Below are positions 31,575 to 39,058 of a stretch of 49,120 nucleotides of DNA, piece by piece. The stretch lies in the NCBI RefSeq assembly GCF_023534745.1, contig NZ_JAMHJQ010000011.1:263726-312845 (forward strand), read 5' to 3'. The notes under the pieces were generated by a model that made no database searches, was not told the origin of the DNA, and worked only from the letters and a program-made list of their open reading frames with translations. The DNA comes from Streptomyces sp. 35G-GA-8. GTDB taxonomy: Bacteria > Actinomycetota > Actinomycetes > Streptomycetales > Streptomycetaceae. The position numbers were made by a program, and so were the translations under genes. Each line of letters starts with the position of its first letter. Positions within the stretch are counted from its first letter, which is position 1.

Positions 31575-32549
31575 TCAGAACGCCGCCCGTACCGCCCCGA
31601 CCTCCACGCCGCCGCCCAGCAGCGGCGCCCGCCCGATCCGGCCCAGCACCTCGGCCTCCACGCCCAGCAGTTGGAGCGCCCGCTTCAGCACGGGCCCCCG
31701 CGCCCGGCTCCCGCCGTCGTCGATCTTGAAGGCCAGCGCGCGCCCGTCCGGCAGCGCCACCGCCTGAACCGCCTCCGCGCCCGTCTTGGCGAGCGTGCCC
31801 GGCATCTCCCTCATCAGCATTGTGTCGGACCTGCGCGTCCCCCCGACATACTCGGGATGGGCGCGCATCGCGTCCGCCACCCGCCGCTCCGCCGACCCCG
31901 GCGCCGCGAGGACGAAGTGGCGGAAGGCGCGGGCGAGACCGGTGAGGCTGATCGCCATCAGCGGGGCGCCGCAGCCGTCCGTACCGATCGTGGGGACCCG
32001 CTCGGCCGCCGTCTCCTCGATCACCATCCGGACGAGCTTCTGCACCGGATGCACCGGGTCCAGATAACTCTCCGTCGGCCAGCCGTTGTGTACGCAGGCC
32101 GCCAGCATCGCGGTGTGCTTGCCCGAACAGTTCATGACGATCCGCTCCCGCACCCCGCCGGCGGCGAGATACGCCTCCGCCTCCACCCGGTCGAGCGGCA
32201 GATCGGGCGGCGTCCGCAGATCGTCGGTCGACAGCCCGTGCTCGGCGAGCATCGTACGGACGAGCGCGAGATGGAACCCCTCGCCCGCATGGCTCGCCGC
32301 CGCCAGCGCCAGCCGCTCCCCGGACAGCTCCACCCCGGCCCGCAGCACGGCCGCGGCCTGCATCGGCTTGTTGCTTGAGCGGGGGAAGACCGGGGCCTCG
32401 GGGTCTCCGAGCTCCAGCTCGACCGTGCCGTCGGCCGCCAGCAGCACCAGCGTTCCCCGGTGACTGCCCTCGACAAAGCCGGAGCGTACGACTTCGGCGA
32501 GTACCGGCGGTACGGCCGGCGATATGACATGGGAGCTGGAGGACATCAT
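31575..32549 (-). CDS. Type II-like L-asparaginase (PF06089 family)
   Basis: The 324-residue protein matches the family of thermolabile asparaginases known from Rhizobium: VVRSGFVEGSHRGTLVLL (about 20-37), PVFPRSSNKPMQA (about 53-65, with the catalytic SxxK-type pair SNK), SHAGEGFHLALV, NCSGKHTAML (second SGK motif) and GTDGCGAPLMAISL. It hydrolyses L-asparagine to aspartate and ammonia in the cytoplasm. ATG 32549 (GGAAGG upstream) or the next ATG at 32546 is the start; the frame upstream to 32630 is a repeat-rich tail without homology. The gene is monocistronic. Confidence 0.9.
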   Translation of the reverse strand: MMSSSSHVISPAVPPVLAEVVRSGFVEGSHRGTLVLLAADGTVELELGDPEAPVFPRSSNKPMQAAAVLRAGVELSGERLALAAASHAGEGFHLALVRTMLAEHGLSTDDLRTPPDLPLDRVEAEAYLAAGGVRERIVMNCSGKHTAMLAACVHNGWPTESYLDPVHPVQKLVRMVIEETAAERVPTIGTDGCGAPLMAISLTGLARAFRHFVLAAPGSAERRVADAMRAHPEYVGGTRRSDTMLMREMPGTLAKTGAEAVQAVALPDGRALAFKIDDGGSRARGPVLKRALQLLGVEAEVLGRIGRAPLLGGGVEVGAVRAAF

Positions 32550-32589
32550 CGGCCTTCCGGTACTGGGGGCACCCGCTCGCGCGGTCCGG

Positions 32590-32700
32590 CGCGGATCCGT
32601 ACGGACCCACCCGGATCCGCACGGATCCACTGTGATCAGCGGGCAGTTGGGGCGGTACGGATCAACACGGAATCAACACGGAGTCAGACGGAATCACTAC
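32590..32700. repeat. Short degenerate repeats between asparaginase and rsiG genes
   Basis: CGGATCCGTACGGA/CGGATCCGCACGGATCC repeats (about 32590-32635) are followed by three copies of ATCAACACGGA-type 11-mers (about 32661-32695). They end at the rsiG stop codon. Confidence 0.6.
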
Positions 32701-33362
32701 GTCAGCAGATCGTCCACCTGAGCTTCACCCTCACGGTACCTGCGGGCGATCTCCGCGCTGCAGTCGTCCGCCGTCCGCTGCAACTGATGGCGGCGGCGCG
32801 AGAGCTGCTGCTCGTTGCGGACCAGCCGCCCCATCGCCGTATGCAGCTCCTCGTCCGTACGGGCCGCCAGGTCCGACAGCTCCACCTCGGCGAGCGTCTC
32901 GGCGGCCAGCAGGCGGTACTCCTCGCTGCGCGGGGTGGAGAGCGTGACATGGCGGGCGGACGAGCGGTGCCGGGAGGGAGAGTCGGTCAGAATCTCCGAC
33001 AGCCGGTCGACCACCCGGGTCTCGGGGGCGGTACGACGGGCCAGTTCGGCCCGCAGGATGTCGATCCTGCCCTGGAGCAGCCGCCGCAGATAGCTCAGAT
33101 CGGCCTCGTCCCGCTGTGAGTCACGGCGCAGCGCGCGCAGTTCCGGCAGCCGCAGCACACCGAAGTCGTACGGCCGGGGCGCGGGCAGCGTGCCCTCACC
33201 GCCGGTCCGCTGCACGGGCGGCCGGGGCCCCCCGCTCCCCGGGCCCGCCGCTCCCGGCCCGTGGTCCGTGCCAGGACCGGCGGCCGGTCCGCTGCCGGTC
33301 CCGGTGGTCGTACGGGTAGTCGGTACGGGACCGGGCGCCTGCCCGGCGCCAGATGTGCTCAT
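32697..33362 (-). CDS. rsiG: Anti-sigma factor RsiG (c-di-GMP-dependent, of WhiG)
   Basis: RsiG binds the sporulation sigma factor WhiG when loaded with cyclic di-GMP and so holds back late sporulation genes. The diagnostic feature is two copies of E(X)3S(X)2R(X)3Q(X)3D, one in each helix of the antiparallel coiled coil. Both are exact here: residues 86-101 ([16 protein letters not shown]) and 184-199 ([16 protein letters not shown]). The N-terminal 65 residues are disordered Gly/Pro/Thr. ATG 33362 has GGGGAAG upstream; the longer frame to 33767 overlaps dtd antisense. whiG itself is not in the window, as expected, since the two genes are unlinked. Confidence 0.95.
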   Translation of the reverse strand: MSTSGAGQAPGPVPTTRTTTGTGSGPAAGPGTDHGPGAAGPGSGGPRPPVQRTGGEGTLPAPRPYDFGVLRLPELRALRRDSQRDEADLSYLRRLLQGRIDILRAELARRTAPETRVVDRLSEILTDSPSRHRSSARHVTLSTPRSEEYRLLAAETLAEVELSDLAARTDEELHTAMGRLVRNEQQLSRRRHQLQRTADDCSAEIARRYREGEAQVDDLLT

Positions 33363-33528
33363 CGCGCGTACTTCCCCTCGCTCAGCTGAGAGACCCCTGC
33401 CCCTATCCGCTGGGAACCCCCATCTCTCGACAGGTACGCAGAACGCACCGCCTCCGTGCATCGTGCCACTCCCACGACCGCGTATGCGGGCACTCTGCAC
33501 CCGTTCGGCCCCCGATAGGTTGATCCGT

Positions 33529-33966
33529 ATGCGTGCAGTGGTGCAGAGAGTCGACGGCGCGAGCGTCGTGGTCATGACGGAGTCCGGGCCGGAAACCGTC
33601 GGCGAGATCATCGGTGAGGGCTTGTGTGTGCTGGTGGGAGTCACCCACGAGGACACCGTGGAGCAGGCGGAACGGCTGGCCCGCAAGCTCTGGTCGATCC
33701 GGCTGCTGGAGGGCGAGAAGTCCTGTTCAGAGGTGAACGCCCCGCTCCTGGTGATCTCGCAGTTCACTCTCTACGGGGACGCCCGGAAGGGCCGCCGCCC
33801 CACCTGGAACGCGGCGGCCCCGGGCTCGGTGGCCGAACCGCTGGTCGACGAGGTGGTGGCACAGCTGAGGGCGCTGGGCGCGAAGGTGGAAACGGGCCGG
33901 TTCGGAGCGGACATGCGCGTCTCGCTCACGAATCACGGCCCGTTCACGGTGCTGCTCGACATGTGA
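33529..33966 (+). CDS. dtd: D-aminoacyl-tRNA deacylase
   Basis: Dtd removes D-amino acids (and glycine from tRNA-Ala) from mischarged tRNA. The 145-residue protein shows [12 protein letters not shown] at the N-terminus, the catalytic SQFTLYGD (about 77-84) with adjacent [12 protein letters not shown], and the C-terminal NHGPFTVLL that contains the cross-subunit Gly-Pro motif. Length fits the family. ATG 33529 is preceded by TAGGTT seven bases upstream, a good leaderless start. It converges with ygfZ. Confidence 0.96.
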   Translation: MRAVVQRVDGASVVVMTESGPETVGEIIGEGLCVLVGVTHEDTVEQAERLARKLWSIRLLEGEKSCSEVNAPLLVISQFTLYGDARKGRRPTWNAAAPGSVAEPLVDEVVAQLRALGAKVETGRFGADMRVSLTNHGPFTVLLDM

Positions 33967-34054
33967 GGCGCGGTACGGGCAGACGCCCCGGGACCGGTAC
34001 GGGAGAGGCACCCCGGGCCCCCGGGCCCGAGGCCCGTACACCCCGCCCCCGGGG

Positions 34055-35020
34055 CTACGCCTCGACCACCGTCTCCTGTGCCGCCGCCGTGTCCCCCGCC
34101 AGCAGTGGCGCGTCCAGCGGCACATTGCGCTTGATCAGGGCCAGCGCGATCGGCCCCAGCTCGTGATGGCGGGCCGAGGTGGTGACGAAGCCCAGCTGAC
34201 GTCCCTCGGCGCCGTCGGCGGCGAGCCGGACCGGTGTGCCATGACCCGGCAGATGGACTTCGCTGCCGTCCAGGTGCAGGAAGACCAGCCGACGCGGCGG
34301 CTTCCCCAGGTTCTGGACGCGGGCCACGGTCTCCTGGCCCCGGTAGCAGCCCTTGTCGAGATGGACGGCGGTGCCGATCAGCCCCACCTCGTGCGGGATG
34401 GTCCGGTGGTCGGTCTCGAAGCCGAGGCGCGGCCGGTGCCCCTCGATCCGCAGCGCCTCGTACGCGAGGATCCCGGCGACCGGCCCGTGCGCGGCGGCGT
34501 ACGACTCCAGGTCGGCGCGGGGCAGGAAGAGATCCCGGCCGTACGAGGTCTCCCGTACCGCCACGCCCTCGGGCGCCTCGGCGATGGAGCCCGCCGGCAG
34601 ATGGACGACCGCGAAGTCGTCCGTACGGTCCGCGACCTCGACCCGGTAGAAGAACTTCATCGACTCCAGATAGCCGATCAGCGCCTCCCGCGTGCCGGGC
34701 TCGACATGCGCCCAGACCGTCGCACCGTCGTCCACGAGATACAGCGCGTGCTCGATATGGCCGTGCGGGGAGAGGATCAGCGCCTCCGTGGCACGGCCGA
34801 CGGGCAGCTCGCTGACGTGCTGGGTGAGCAGCAGATGCAGCCAGCTCAGCCGGTCGTCCCCGGTGACGGTGACGACCCCGCGGTGCGAGAGATCCACCAG
34901 ACCGGTGCCATCGGCGAGGGCTCGTTGTTCGCGGAACAGATCACCGTAGTGGGCGGCGACACCTTCGTCCTGTCCTTCGGCGGCGACGGCTCCGGGCAGG
35001 GACAGCAGAGGGCTCTTCAT
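34055..35020 (-). CDS. ygfZ: Folate-binding YgfZ/GcvT-like iron-sulfur maintenance protein
   Basis: The 321-residue protein has a GcvT-like fold with the YgfZ signature KGCYRGQE (about 223-230) whose cysteine is essential in E. coli YgfZ. Other family segments are GDDRLSWLHLLLTQHV, SPHGHIEHALYLV and GLIGTAVHLD. YgfZ uses tetrahydrofolate and helps maintain certain [4Fe-4S] enzymes. The gene follows nur by 10 bases. Its ATG at 35020 is seven bases from TAGGCT, a -10-like box that contains the TAG stop of nur, so it may have its own leaderless promoter besides read-through from nur. Confidence 0.93.
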   Translation of the reverse strand: MKSPLLSLPGAVAAEGQDEGVAAHYGDLFREQRALADGTGLVDLSHRGVVTVTGDDRLSWLHLLLTQHVSELPVGRATEALILSPHGHIEHALYLVDDGATVWAHVEPGTREALIGYLESMKFFYRVEVADRTDDFAVVHLPAGSIAEAPEGVAVRETSYGRDLFLPRADLESYAAAHGPVAGILAYEALRIEGHRPRLGFETDHRTIPHEVGLIGTAVHLDKGCYRGQETVARVQNLGKPPRRLVFLHLDGSEVHLPGHGTPVRLAADGAEGRQLGFVTTSARHHELGPIALALIKRNVPLDAPLLAGDTAAAQETVVEA

Positions 35021-35030
35021 GGTGATCAGC

Positions 35031-35471
35031 CTACGACTCGCCGCCGTTCGCGACGCGGGCCGCGCAGTTCTGGCACCGCCCGAAGATCGCGAAGTGCTTC
35101 ATGTCCGTCGTGAACCCGAAGTCCTCGCGCAGCTTCGCGGCGAACTCCGCGACCACCTCGACATCGGCCTCGATGACATTCGTGCAGTCCCGGCAGACCA
35201 GGTGGATGTGGTGGTGCCGGTCGGCGAGGTGGTACGTGGGAGCGCCGTGCCCGAGGTGGGCGTGCGAGACGAGGCCCAGCTCCTCCAGCAGCTCCAGCGT
35301 CCGGTAGACGGTGGAGATGTTCACCCCGGAGGCGGTTCTGCGTACCTCGCACAGGATGTCGTCGGGTGTCGCGTGTTCCAGGGAGTCCACAGCTTCGAGA
35401 ACAAGCTGGCGCTGAGGGGTCAGCCGGTATCCACGCTCACGCAGATCGCTCTTCCAGTCAGTGCTCACCAC
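35031..35471 (-). CDS. nur: Nickel-responsive Fur-family regulator Nur
   Basis: Nur represses nickel uptake genes and the iron superoxide dismutase gene when bound to Ni2+. The 146-residue protein shows all expected ligands at the positions I recall for S. coelicolor Nur (SCO4179): His70, His72 and His126 (nickel site), and His33, His86, His88, His90 (M site: HHHIH), plus CRDC (93-96) and CQNC (133-136). The helix-turn-helix lies in GVNISTVYRTLELLEELG. The start is GTG 35471, or the next GTG at 35468; TACACT lies six bases upstream, indicating a leaderless mRNA. ygfZ follows closely. Confidence 0.95.
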   Translation of the reverse strand: MVSTDWKSDLRERGYRLTPQRQLVLEAVDSLEHATPDDILCEVRRTASGVNISTVYRTLELLEELGLVSHAHLGHGAPTYHLADRHHHIHLVCRDCTNVIEADVEVVAEFAAKLREDFGFTTDMKHFAIFGRCQNCAARVANGGES

Positions 35472-35583
35472 GCCCCCAGTGTAGGCAGGCGCGGCGGCAC
35501 GGGTGGCTTTCCCGGCAGAGGATCTCGGCCACGCGGGTCTTACGTCGTTCCCGCGCGGGTCTTGACGGGAGATGACGTGGGTC

Positions 35584-36156
35584 TTACTTGAAGAAGGCGA
35601 TGCCGTCGTCCGGGAGATCGCCGAGGTCCTTGGCCCATGCCTCGACCTGGTCCGGGGACACGACCTTCTTCAGATGCGCCGACATGTACGGGCGCAGCGG
35701 CACCTCGGGGGTGGACTTCTCGCCCACCCACATCAGGTCGCCCTTCACATAGCCGTACAGCCGCTTGCCACCGCTGTAGGGCCCGGAGGCCGCCGTACGG
35801 GCCACCGCGTCGGTCACCAGGTCGATCTGCGGCTTCTGGTCGGCCAGCTCGCCGTACCAGACCTCCACGACGCCCTGGTCCCTGACCATCACGACCTCGA
35901 CCTTGCGGTCCTTGTCGATGCGCCAGTACCCGGCCTCGGACTCGATCGGCCTGACCTTCTTGCCCTCGTCGTCGAGCGCCCAGGTGTGCGAGACGTACTC
36001 GACGAAGTCCCGGCCGTCGTGGCTGAAGGTGACCTCCTGGCCGAAGTTGGCCTTCTCGTCCCCCGGGAAGTCGAAGACACCGACGCCCTCCCAGTTGCCG
36101 AGGAGGAAGGCGAGGGGAACAAGGTCCGGGTGCAGGTCGGACGGGATCTCGATCAT
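35584..36156 (-). CDS. Nitrobindin-like heme-binding beta-barrel (FABP-like) protein
   Basis: The 190-residue protein matches the DUF1794/THAP4_heme-bd family: LVPLAFLLGNWEGVGV (about 10-26, the GxWxGxG signature), FVEYVSHTWAL, and YMSAHLKKV (about 158-166) whose histidine is the expected heme ligand. Bacterial nitrobindins bind ferric heme and isomerise peroxynitrite to nitrate. The gene lies immediately upstream of nur on the same strand; a link with redox or metal homeostasis is a fair inference. It precedes the ending in GIAFFK. ATG 36156 has no strong ribosome site. Confidence 0.9.
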   Translation of the reverse strand: MIEIPSDLHPDLVPLAFLLGNWEGVGVFDFPGDEKANFGQEVTFSHDGRDFVEYVSHTWALDDEGKKVRPIESEAGYWRIDKDRKVEVVMVRDQGVVEVWYGELADQKPQIDLVTDAVARTAASGPYSGGKRLYGYVKGDLMWVGEKSTPEVPLRPYMSAHLKKVVSPDQVEAWAKDLGDLPDDGIAFFK

Positions 36157-36222
36157 GAGCGGCTCAGGCGATCTGTAGGGGTGAGGACGGGATGACCAGC
36201 GTGCGGCGACCGGCGCGAGATA

Positions 36223-36324
36223 TCAGCGCTGGCCCTGGTACAGCTTCTTCACGGCCAGAACGGCGAAAGCGAGCACGCCGACGCAGACGAGGACCAGCAG
36301 GGAAGTGAAGAAAGCCTCAAGCAC
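36223..36324 (-). CDS. 33-residue single-pass membrane protein
   Basis: GTG 36324 is preceded by AGGAG at seven bases and opens a 34-codon frame. The product has a short N-terminus, one hydrophobic segment (about residues 5-23, TSLLVLVCVGVLAFAVLAV) and a basic end (KKLYQGQR), as in many bacterial small membrane proteins. Third codon positions are GC-rich in this frame. I recall similar short proteins annotated as hypothetical in other Streptomyces. It lies 66 bases upstream of the nitrobindin-like gene on the same strand and may be co-transcribed with it. Function unknown. Confidence 0.65.
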   Translation of the reverse strand: MLEAFFTSLLVLVCVGVLAFAVLAVKKLYQGQR

Positions 36325-36357
36325 GGCGTGCTCCTCGGATGAGCGGTATGGGCGGTA

Positions 36358-36396
36358 AGGGCCGGGCCCCAGCCTAATGGGTGGTGGCCCGGCCCT
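36358..36396. other. 11-bp perfect inverted repeat between divergent genes
   Basis: AGGGCCGGGCC (36358-36368) and GGCCCGGCCCT (36386-36396) enclose 17 bases. The element lies between the divergent small membrane protein and DsrE genes, an odd place for a terminator. It could be an operator or part of the minus-strand 5' leader. Confidence 0.5.
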
Positions 36397-36482
36397 CTCG
36401 GCGAGGTACTCCGACCTATTCCGGGCCCGTACCGGGCCCGCACCGGGACCCTCGGCAGGGGGCGCCGAATACAGTTCGGCGT

Positions 36483-36851
36483 ATGCACTCCGCGAAGAAG
36501 CTCGTGATCAAAGTGACCGCCGGGGCCGACGCCCCCGAGCGCTGCTCCCAGGCCTTCACCGTGGCTGCCGTCGCCGTGGCCAGTGGGGTGGAGGTCTCGC
36601 TGTGGCTGACGGGCGAATCCGCGTGGTTCGCGCTGCCGGGCCGGGCGGCGGAGTTCGAGCTGCCGCACTCCGCGCCACTGCCCGAACTCATCGAGTCGAT
36701 CCAGGCCGCCGGTCTGATCACCCTGTGCACGCAGTGCGCGGCCCGGCGGGACATCACGGAGAAGGATGTCCTGGACGGGGTACGGATCGCCGGGGCTCAG
36801 GTCTTCGTCAGCGAGATCATGGCGGACGGCGTGCAGGCGCTCGTCTACTGA
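36483..36851 (+). CDS. DsrE-family protein
   Basis: The 122-residue protein has the DsrE/DsrF-like fold pattern: LVIKVTAGADAPERCSQAFTVAAVAVASGVEVSLWLTGESAWF, and a conserved LCTQCAARRDI segment (about 80-90) with a CxxC pair, then FVSEIMADGVQALVY. DsrE proteins are small sulfur-carrier or peroxiredoxin-like proteins; here the CxxC suggests a thiol role. ATG 36483 follows TACAGT by seven bases (leaderless). It overlaps the converging DUF3099 gene by seven bases. Confidence 0.88.
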   Translation: MHSAKKLVIKVTAGADAPERCSQAFTVAAVAVASGVEVSLWLTGESAWFALPGRAAEFELPHSAPLPELIESIQAAGLITLCTQCAARRDITEKDVLDGVRIAGAQVFVSEIMADGVQALVY

Positions 36852-37207
36852 CCTTCCGGTCTCCCGGTCGGTCGCCCGTCCGGTCTCCCGGCCGGCCTCG
36901 CGCCGGGCTCGTCGCCATGGTGGGCGCCGTACCGCACGCGCCGCTCGTGATCCTTCCTGTGGTCCAGCTCGTCCAGCCACTTCTCGGACTCGGACGGAGC
37001 ACCGTCCGGCGGATCGTCCCACCAGCGGTCGGTCTTGTCCTTGGTGTTGCCCACGATGGCGGCGGCGGGCGGTATGAACATCGCGACAAGGGTGAGGGCG
37101 ACGGCGGCGGGGATCGAAATATCGCGCACGAACGTCCAGGCGGAGACGAAGAGCACCAGACATACGCCCATGAGCAGGAAGTACCGACGACGGCGTCGTG
37201 CGTACAT
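36845..37207 (-). CDS. DUF3099 membrane protein
   Basis: The 120-residue product starts with a basic patch (MYARRRRRY) followed by two membrane segments (FLLMGVCLVLFVSAWTFV and IPAAVALTLVAMFIPPAAAIV) and a charged cytoplasmic tail (NTKDKTDRWWDDPPDG) ending in Arg/Gly/Pro repeats. This is the DUF3099 layout, function unknown. ATG 37207 is six bases after TACACT, so a leaderless start is likely. The repeat-rich tail (RPAGRPDGRPTGRPEG) differs from the core and may be species-specific. The gene is convergent with the DsrE gene. Confidence 0.82.
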   Translation of the reverse strand: MYARRRRRYFLLMGVCLVLFVSAWTFVRDISIPAAVALTLVAMFIPPAAAIVGNTKDKTDRWWDDPPDGAPSESEKWLDELDHRKDHERRVRYGAHHGDEPGARPAGRPDGRPTGRPEGQ

Positions 37208-37275
37208 ATTTTCAGTGTACGTCCGCGTACATCCGTGATTTCCCGGGTCGTTCCGCGCCCGCCCGCCCGAACGGT

Positions 37276-37320
37276 CCGGAGGGCCGCACCCCTGGGTCCC
37301 CCCGGGGTGCGGCCCTCCGG
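37276..37320 (-). terminator. 17-bp perfect hairpin behind the sulfurtransferase operon
   Basis: CCGGAGGGCCGCACCCC (37276-37292) pairs perfectly with its inverse at 37304-37320, loop 11 bases. It lies 47 bases after the DUF1416 stop on the minus strand and should end the rhodanese-DUF1416 transcript before the DUF3099 gene. Confidence 0.8.
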
Positions 37321-37366
37321 CCGATGAGAAGAAACGCTCGGGTCGCTCAGAGCTCCGGACAGAGCT

Positions 37367-37654
37367 TCAGACCGCGATCGCGACCTCGGAGAGGCCCCCG
37401 GTCTGCGCGACGACCGTACGGTCCGCCGTGGCGCCCGGAACGAGGGCGCGCAGCGTCCACGTGCCCTCGGCCGCGTAGAAGCGGAACTGGCCGGTCGCCG
37501 AGGTCGGGACCTCCGCGGTGAACTCTCCGGTCGAGTCCAGCAGGCGTACGTAACCGGTGACGGGCTCGCCGTCGCGGGTCACGGAACCCTGGATGGTGGT
37601 CTCACCGGGCTTGATCGTCGAAGCGTCGGGGCCGCCGGCCTGTGCTCCACACAT
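37367..37654 (-). CDS. DUF1416 (SseC-like) protein
   Basis: The 95-residue protein begins MCGAQAGGPDASTIKPGETTI and continues as a small carboxypeptidase-regulatory-like beta sandwich (IQGSVTRDGEPVTGYVRLLD, GQFRFYAAEGTWTLRALVPG). It matches DUF1416, called SseC in mycobacteria, where its gene also follows a thiosulfate sulfurtransferase gene (cysA2/cysA3). The conserved N-terminal Cys2 is a candidate sulfur carrier site. It lies 29 bases behind the rhodanese gene with GGAGG upstream, so the two form an operon. Confidence 0.9.
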   Translation of the reverse strand: MCGAQAGGPDASTIKPGETTIQGSVTRDGEPVTGYVRLLDSTGEFTAEVPTSATGQFRFYAAEGTWTLRALVPGATADRTVVAQTGGLSEVAIAV

Positions 37655-37683
37655 ACTGTTCAGTCCTCCGGGTCGGGGCGTGA

Positions 37684-38523
37684 TTACTTGTTGGCGCCGA
37701 GCTCGATCGGCACACCGACGAGCGAGCCGTACTCGGTCCACGAGCCGTCGTAGTTCTTGACGTTCTCGACACCGAGCAGCTCGTGCAGCACGAACCAGGT
37801 GAGCGCGGAGCGCTCGCCGATACGGCAATAGGCGACGGTGTCCTTCGTCAGGTCGACCTGCTCCTCGGCGTAGAGCGCCTTGAGCTCGTCGTCCGACTTG
37901 AAGGTGCCGTCGTCGTTGGCGTTCTTCGACCACGGGATGTTGCGCGCGGTCGGGATGTGCCCCGGACGCTGCGACTGCTCCTGCGGGAGGTGCGCCGGAG
38001 CGAGCAGCTTGCCGCTGAACTCGTCGGGCGAGCGCACATCGACCAGGTTCTGCGTGCCGATCGCGGCGACCGCGTCGTCACGGAAGGCGCGGATCGCGGT
38101 GTTCTGGGCCTTGGCCTGGTACGTGGTGGCGGCGCGCGTCGGGACGGCGTCCACCAGGTCGCGGGAGTCCAGCTCCCACTTCTTGCGGCCGCCGTCGAGG
38201 AGCTTGACGGAGTCGTGCCCGTACAGCTTGAAGTACCAGTAGGCGTAGGACGCGAACCAGTTGTTGTTGCCGCCGTAGAGGATGACGGTGTCGTCGTTGG
38301 CGATGCCCTTGGCCGACAGAAGCTTCTCGAAGCCCTCCTGGTCGACGAAGTCACGGCGGACCGGGTCCTGGAGGTCCTTCTTCCAGTCGATCCTGACAGC
38401 GTTCTTGATGTGGTTCTTGTCGTAGGCCGAGGTGTCCTCGTCGACCTCGACGATGACCACCTTCGGGTCGTCGATGTGGGCCTCGACCCAGTCGGCGTCT
38501 ACCAGGACGTCGCTGCGGCTCAT
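37684..38523 (-). CDS. Thiosulfate sulfurtransferase (rhodanese, CysA/SseA type)
   Basis: The 279-residue protein has two rhodanese domains. The N-terminal one is inactive; the C-terminal one carries the active-site loop C233-RIGERS in VAYCRIGERSALTWFVL, the sequence typical of actinobacterial CysA2/CysA3 sulfurtransferases. It moves the sulfane sulfur of thiosulfate to thiol acceptors. GGAGGAGAACAGC precedes ATG 38523. The operon continues with DUF1416, and a leader peptide ORF lies 159 bases upstream, so cysteine-dependent attenuation is likely. Confidence 0.95.
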   Translation of the reverse strand: MSRSDVLVDADWVEAHIDDPKVVIVEVDEDTSAYDKNHIKNAVRIDWKKDLQDPVRRDFVDQEGFEKLLSAKGIANDDTVILYGGNNNWFASYAYWYFKLYGHDSVKLLDGGRKKWELDSRDLVDAVPTRAATTYQAKAQNTAIRAFRDDAVAAIGTQNLVDVRSPDEFSGKLLAPAHLPQEQSQRPGHIPTARNIPWSKNANDDGTFKSDDELKALYAEEQVDLTKDTVAYCRIGERSALTWFVLHELLGVENVKNYDGSWTEYGSLVGVPIELGANK

Positions 38524-38682
38524 GCTGTTCTCCTCCGGGGCAGTTTGCGGCGGGGTACTGCGAGGTGCGGGGCGCGGCTGCCGCCGCGGCTTCCGGGCAC
38601 GGGCCCGGGCTGCGTACGGCGCGCGGGACGGCCCTGAGAATCTCGAAGGGCCTGGGGGGAAAACGGGACGCGAAAGTCCCGC

Positions 38683-38763
38683 TCAGACGGTGCGACAGAG
38701 CATGGCGGCGACGCGGCACAGGTCAACTGCCCGCCGCTTCGTGAAGTCCGCCTGTTGCTTCAT
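38683..38763 (-). CDS. Leader peptide with Cys codons upstream of the sulfurtransferase operon
   Basis: ATG 38763 opens a 27-codon frame whose product contains RRAVDLCRVAAMLCRTV. The VDLCRVxxxLCR core is the pattern I recall for streptomycete putative leader peptides found upstream of sulfur metabolism genes. Two UGC/UGU codons near the end would let ribosomes sense cysteinyl-tRNA. The ATG is seven bases after TACGAT with GTGACA 18 bases before it, giving a good leaderless promoter, as in the mycobacterial polycysteine leader ORFs. GC-rich hairpins follow before the rhodanese gene. Confidence 0.75.
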   Translation of the reverse strand: MKQQADFTKRRAVDLCRVAAMLCRTV

Positions 38764-39053
38764 ACGTCCGATCGTAGGGACGTCCCGGCGAACATGTCAC
38801 CGGGGGATCACATTCTGAGACTCGATCGTCCGGAATGCGAGACGATCTTATGGTCGGGTCGGTACCCCTTCCACCGGCCCGCTGCCGGCGTCACGCTGCC
38901 ATCTGAGGAGCGGACGCCGACGTCTCACCATCCGGCTACCCGCCCTCCGGACCGCGCTAACCCGGCACGTCGGGCCGTACCCGTCAGCCGTACGCGTCGG
39001 CCGTACGCGTCAGCCGTACGCGTCAGCCGTACGCGTCGGCCGTACGCGCGCGG
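38764..39053. other. Promoter of the leader peptide and intergenic repeats
   Basis: Next to the leader ORF is its promoter (TACGAT, minus strand, about 38771-38776, and GTGACA 18 bases further). Farther up is an inverted pair GATCGTC (38824-38830) and GACGATC (38841-38847), ten bases apart, possibly an operator. From about 38975 a 13-bp repeat begins and runs into the DUF2993 stop. No gene was found. Confidence 0.5.
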
Positions 39054-39058
39054 TCAGC
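38975..39058. repeat. 13-bp tandem repeats at the DUF2993 stop codon
   Basis: About five copies of CCGTACGCGTCAG (some CGTCGG) end at the stop of the DUF2993 gene (39054-39056). The core is the same GTACGCGTCAGCCGT word as in the array behind mshA at 2620-2737. Confidence 0.85.

Noticed and set aside
36358-36396. Transcription terminator
   Set aside because: The hairpin lies between two divergent genes, so no transcript is expected to end there; it was listed as an unexplained inverted repeat.
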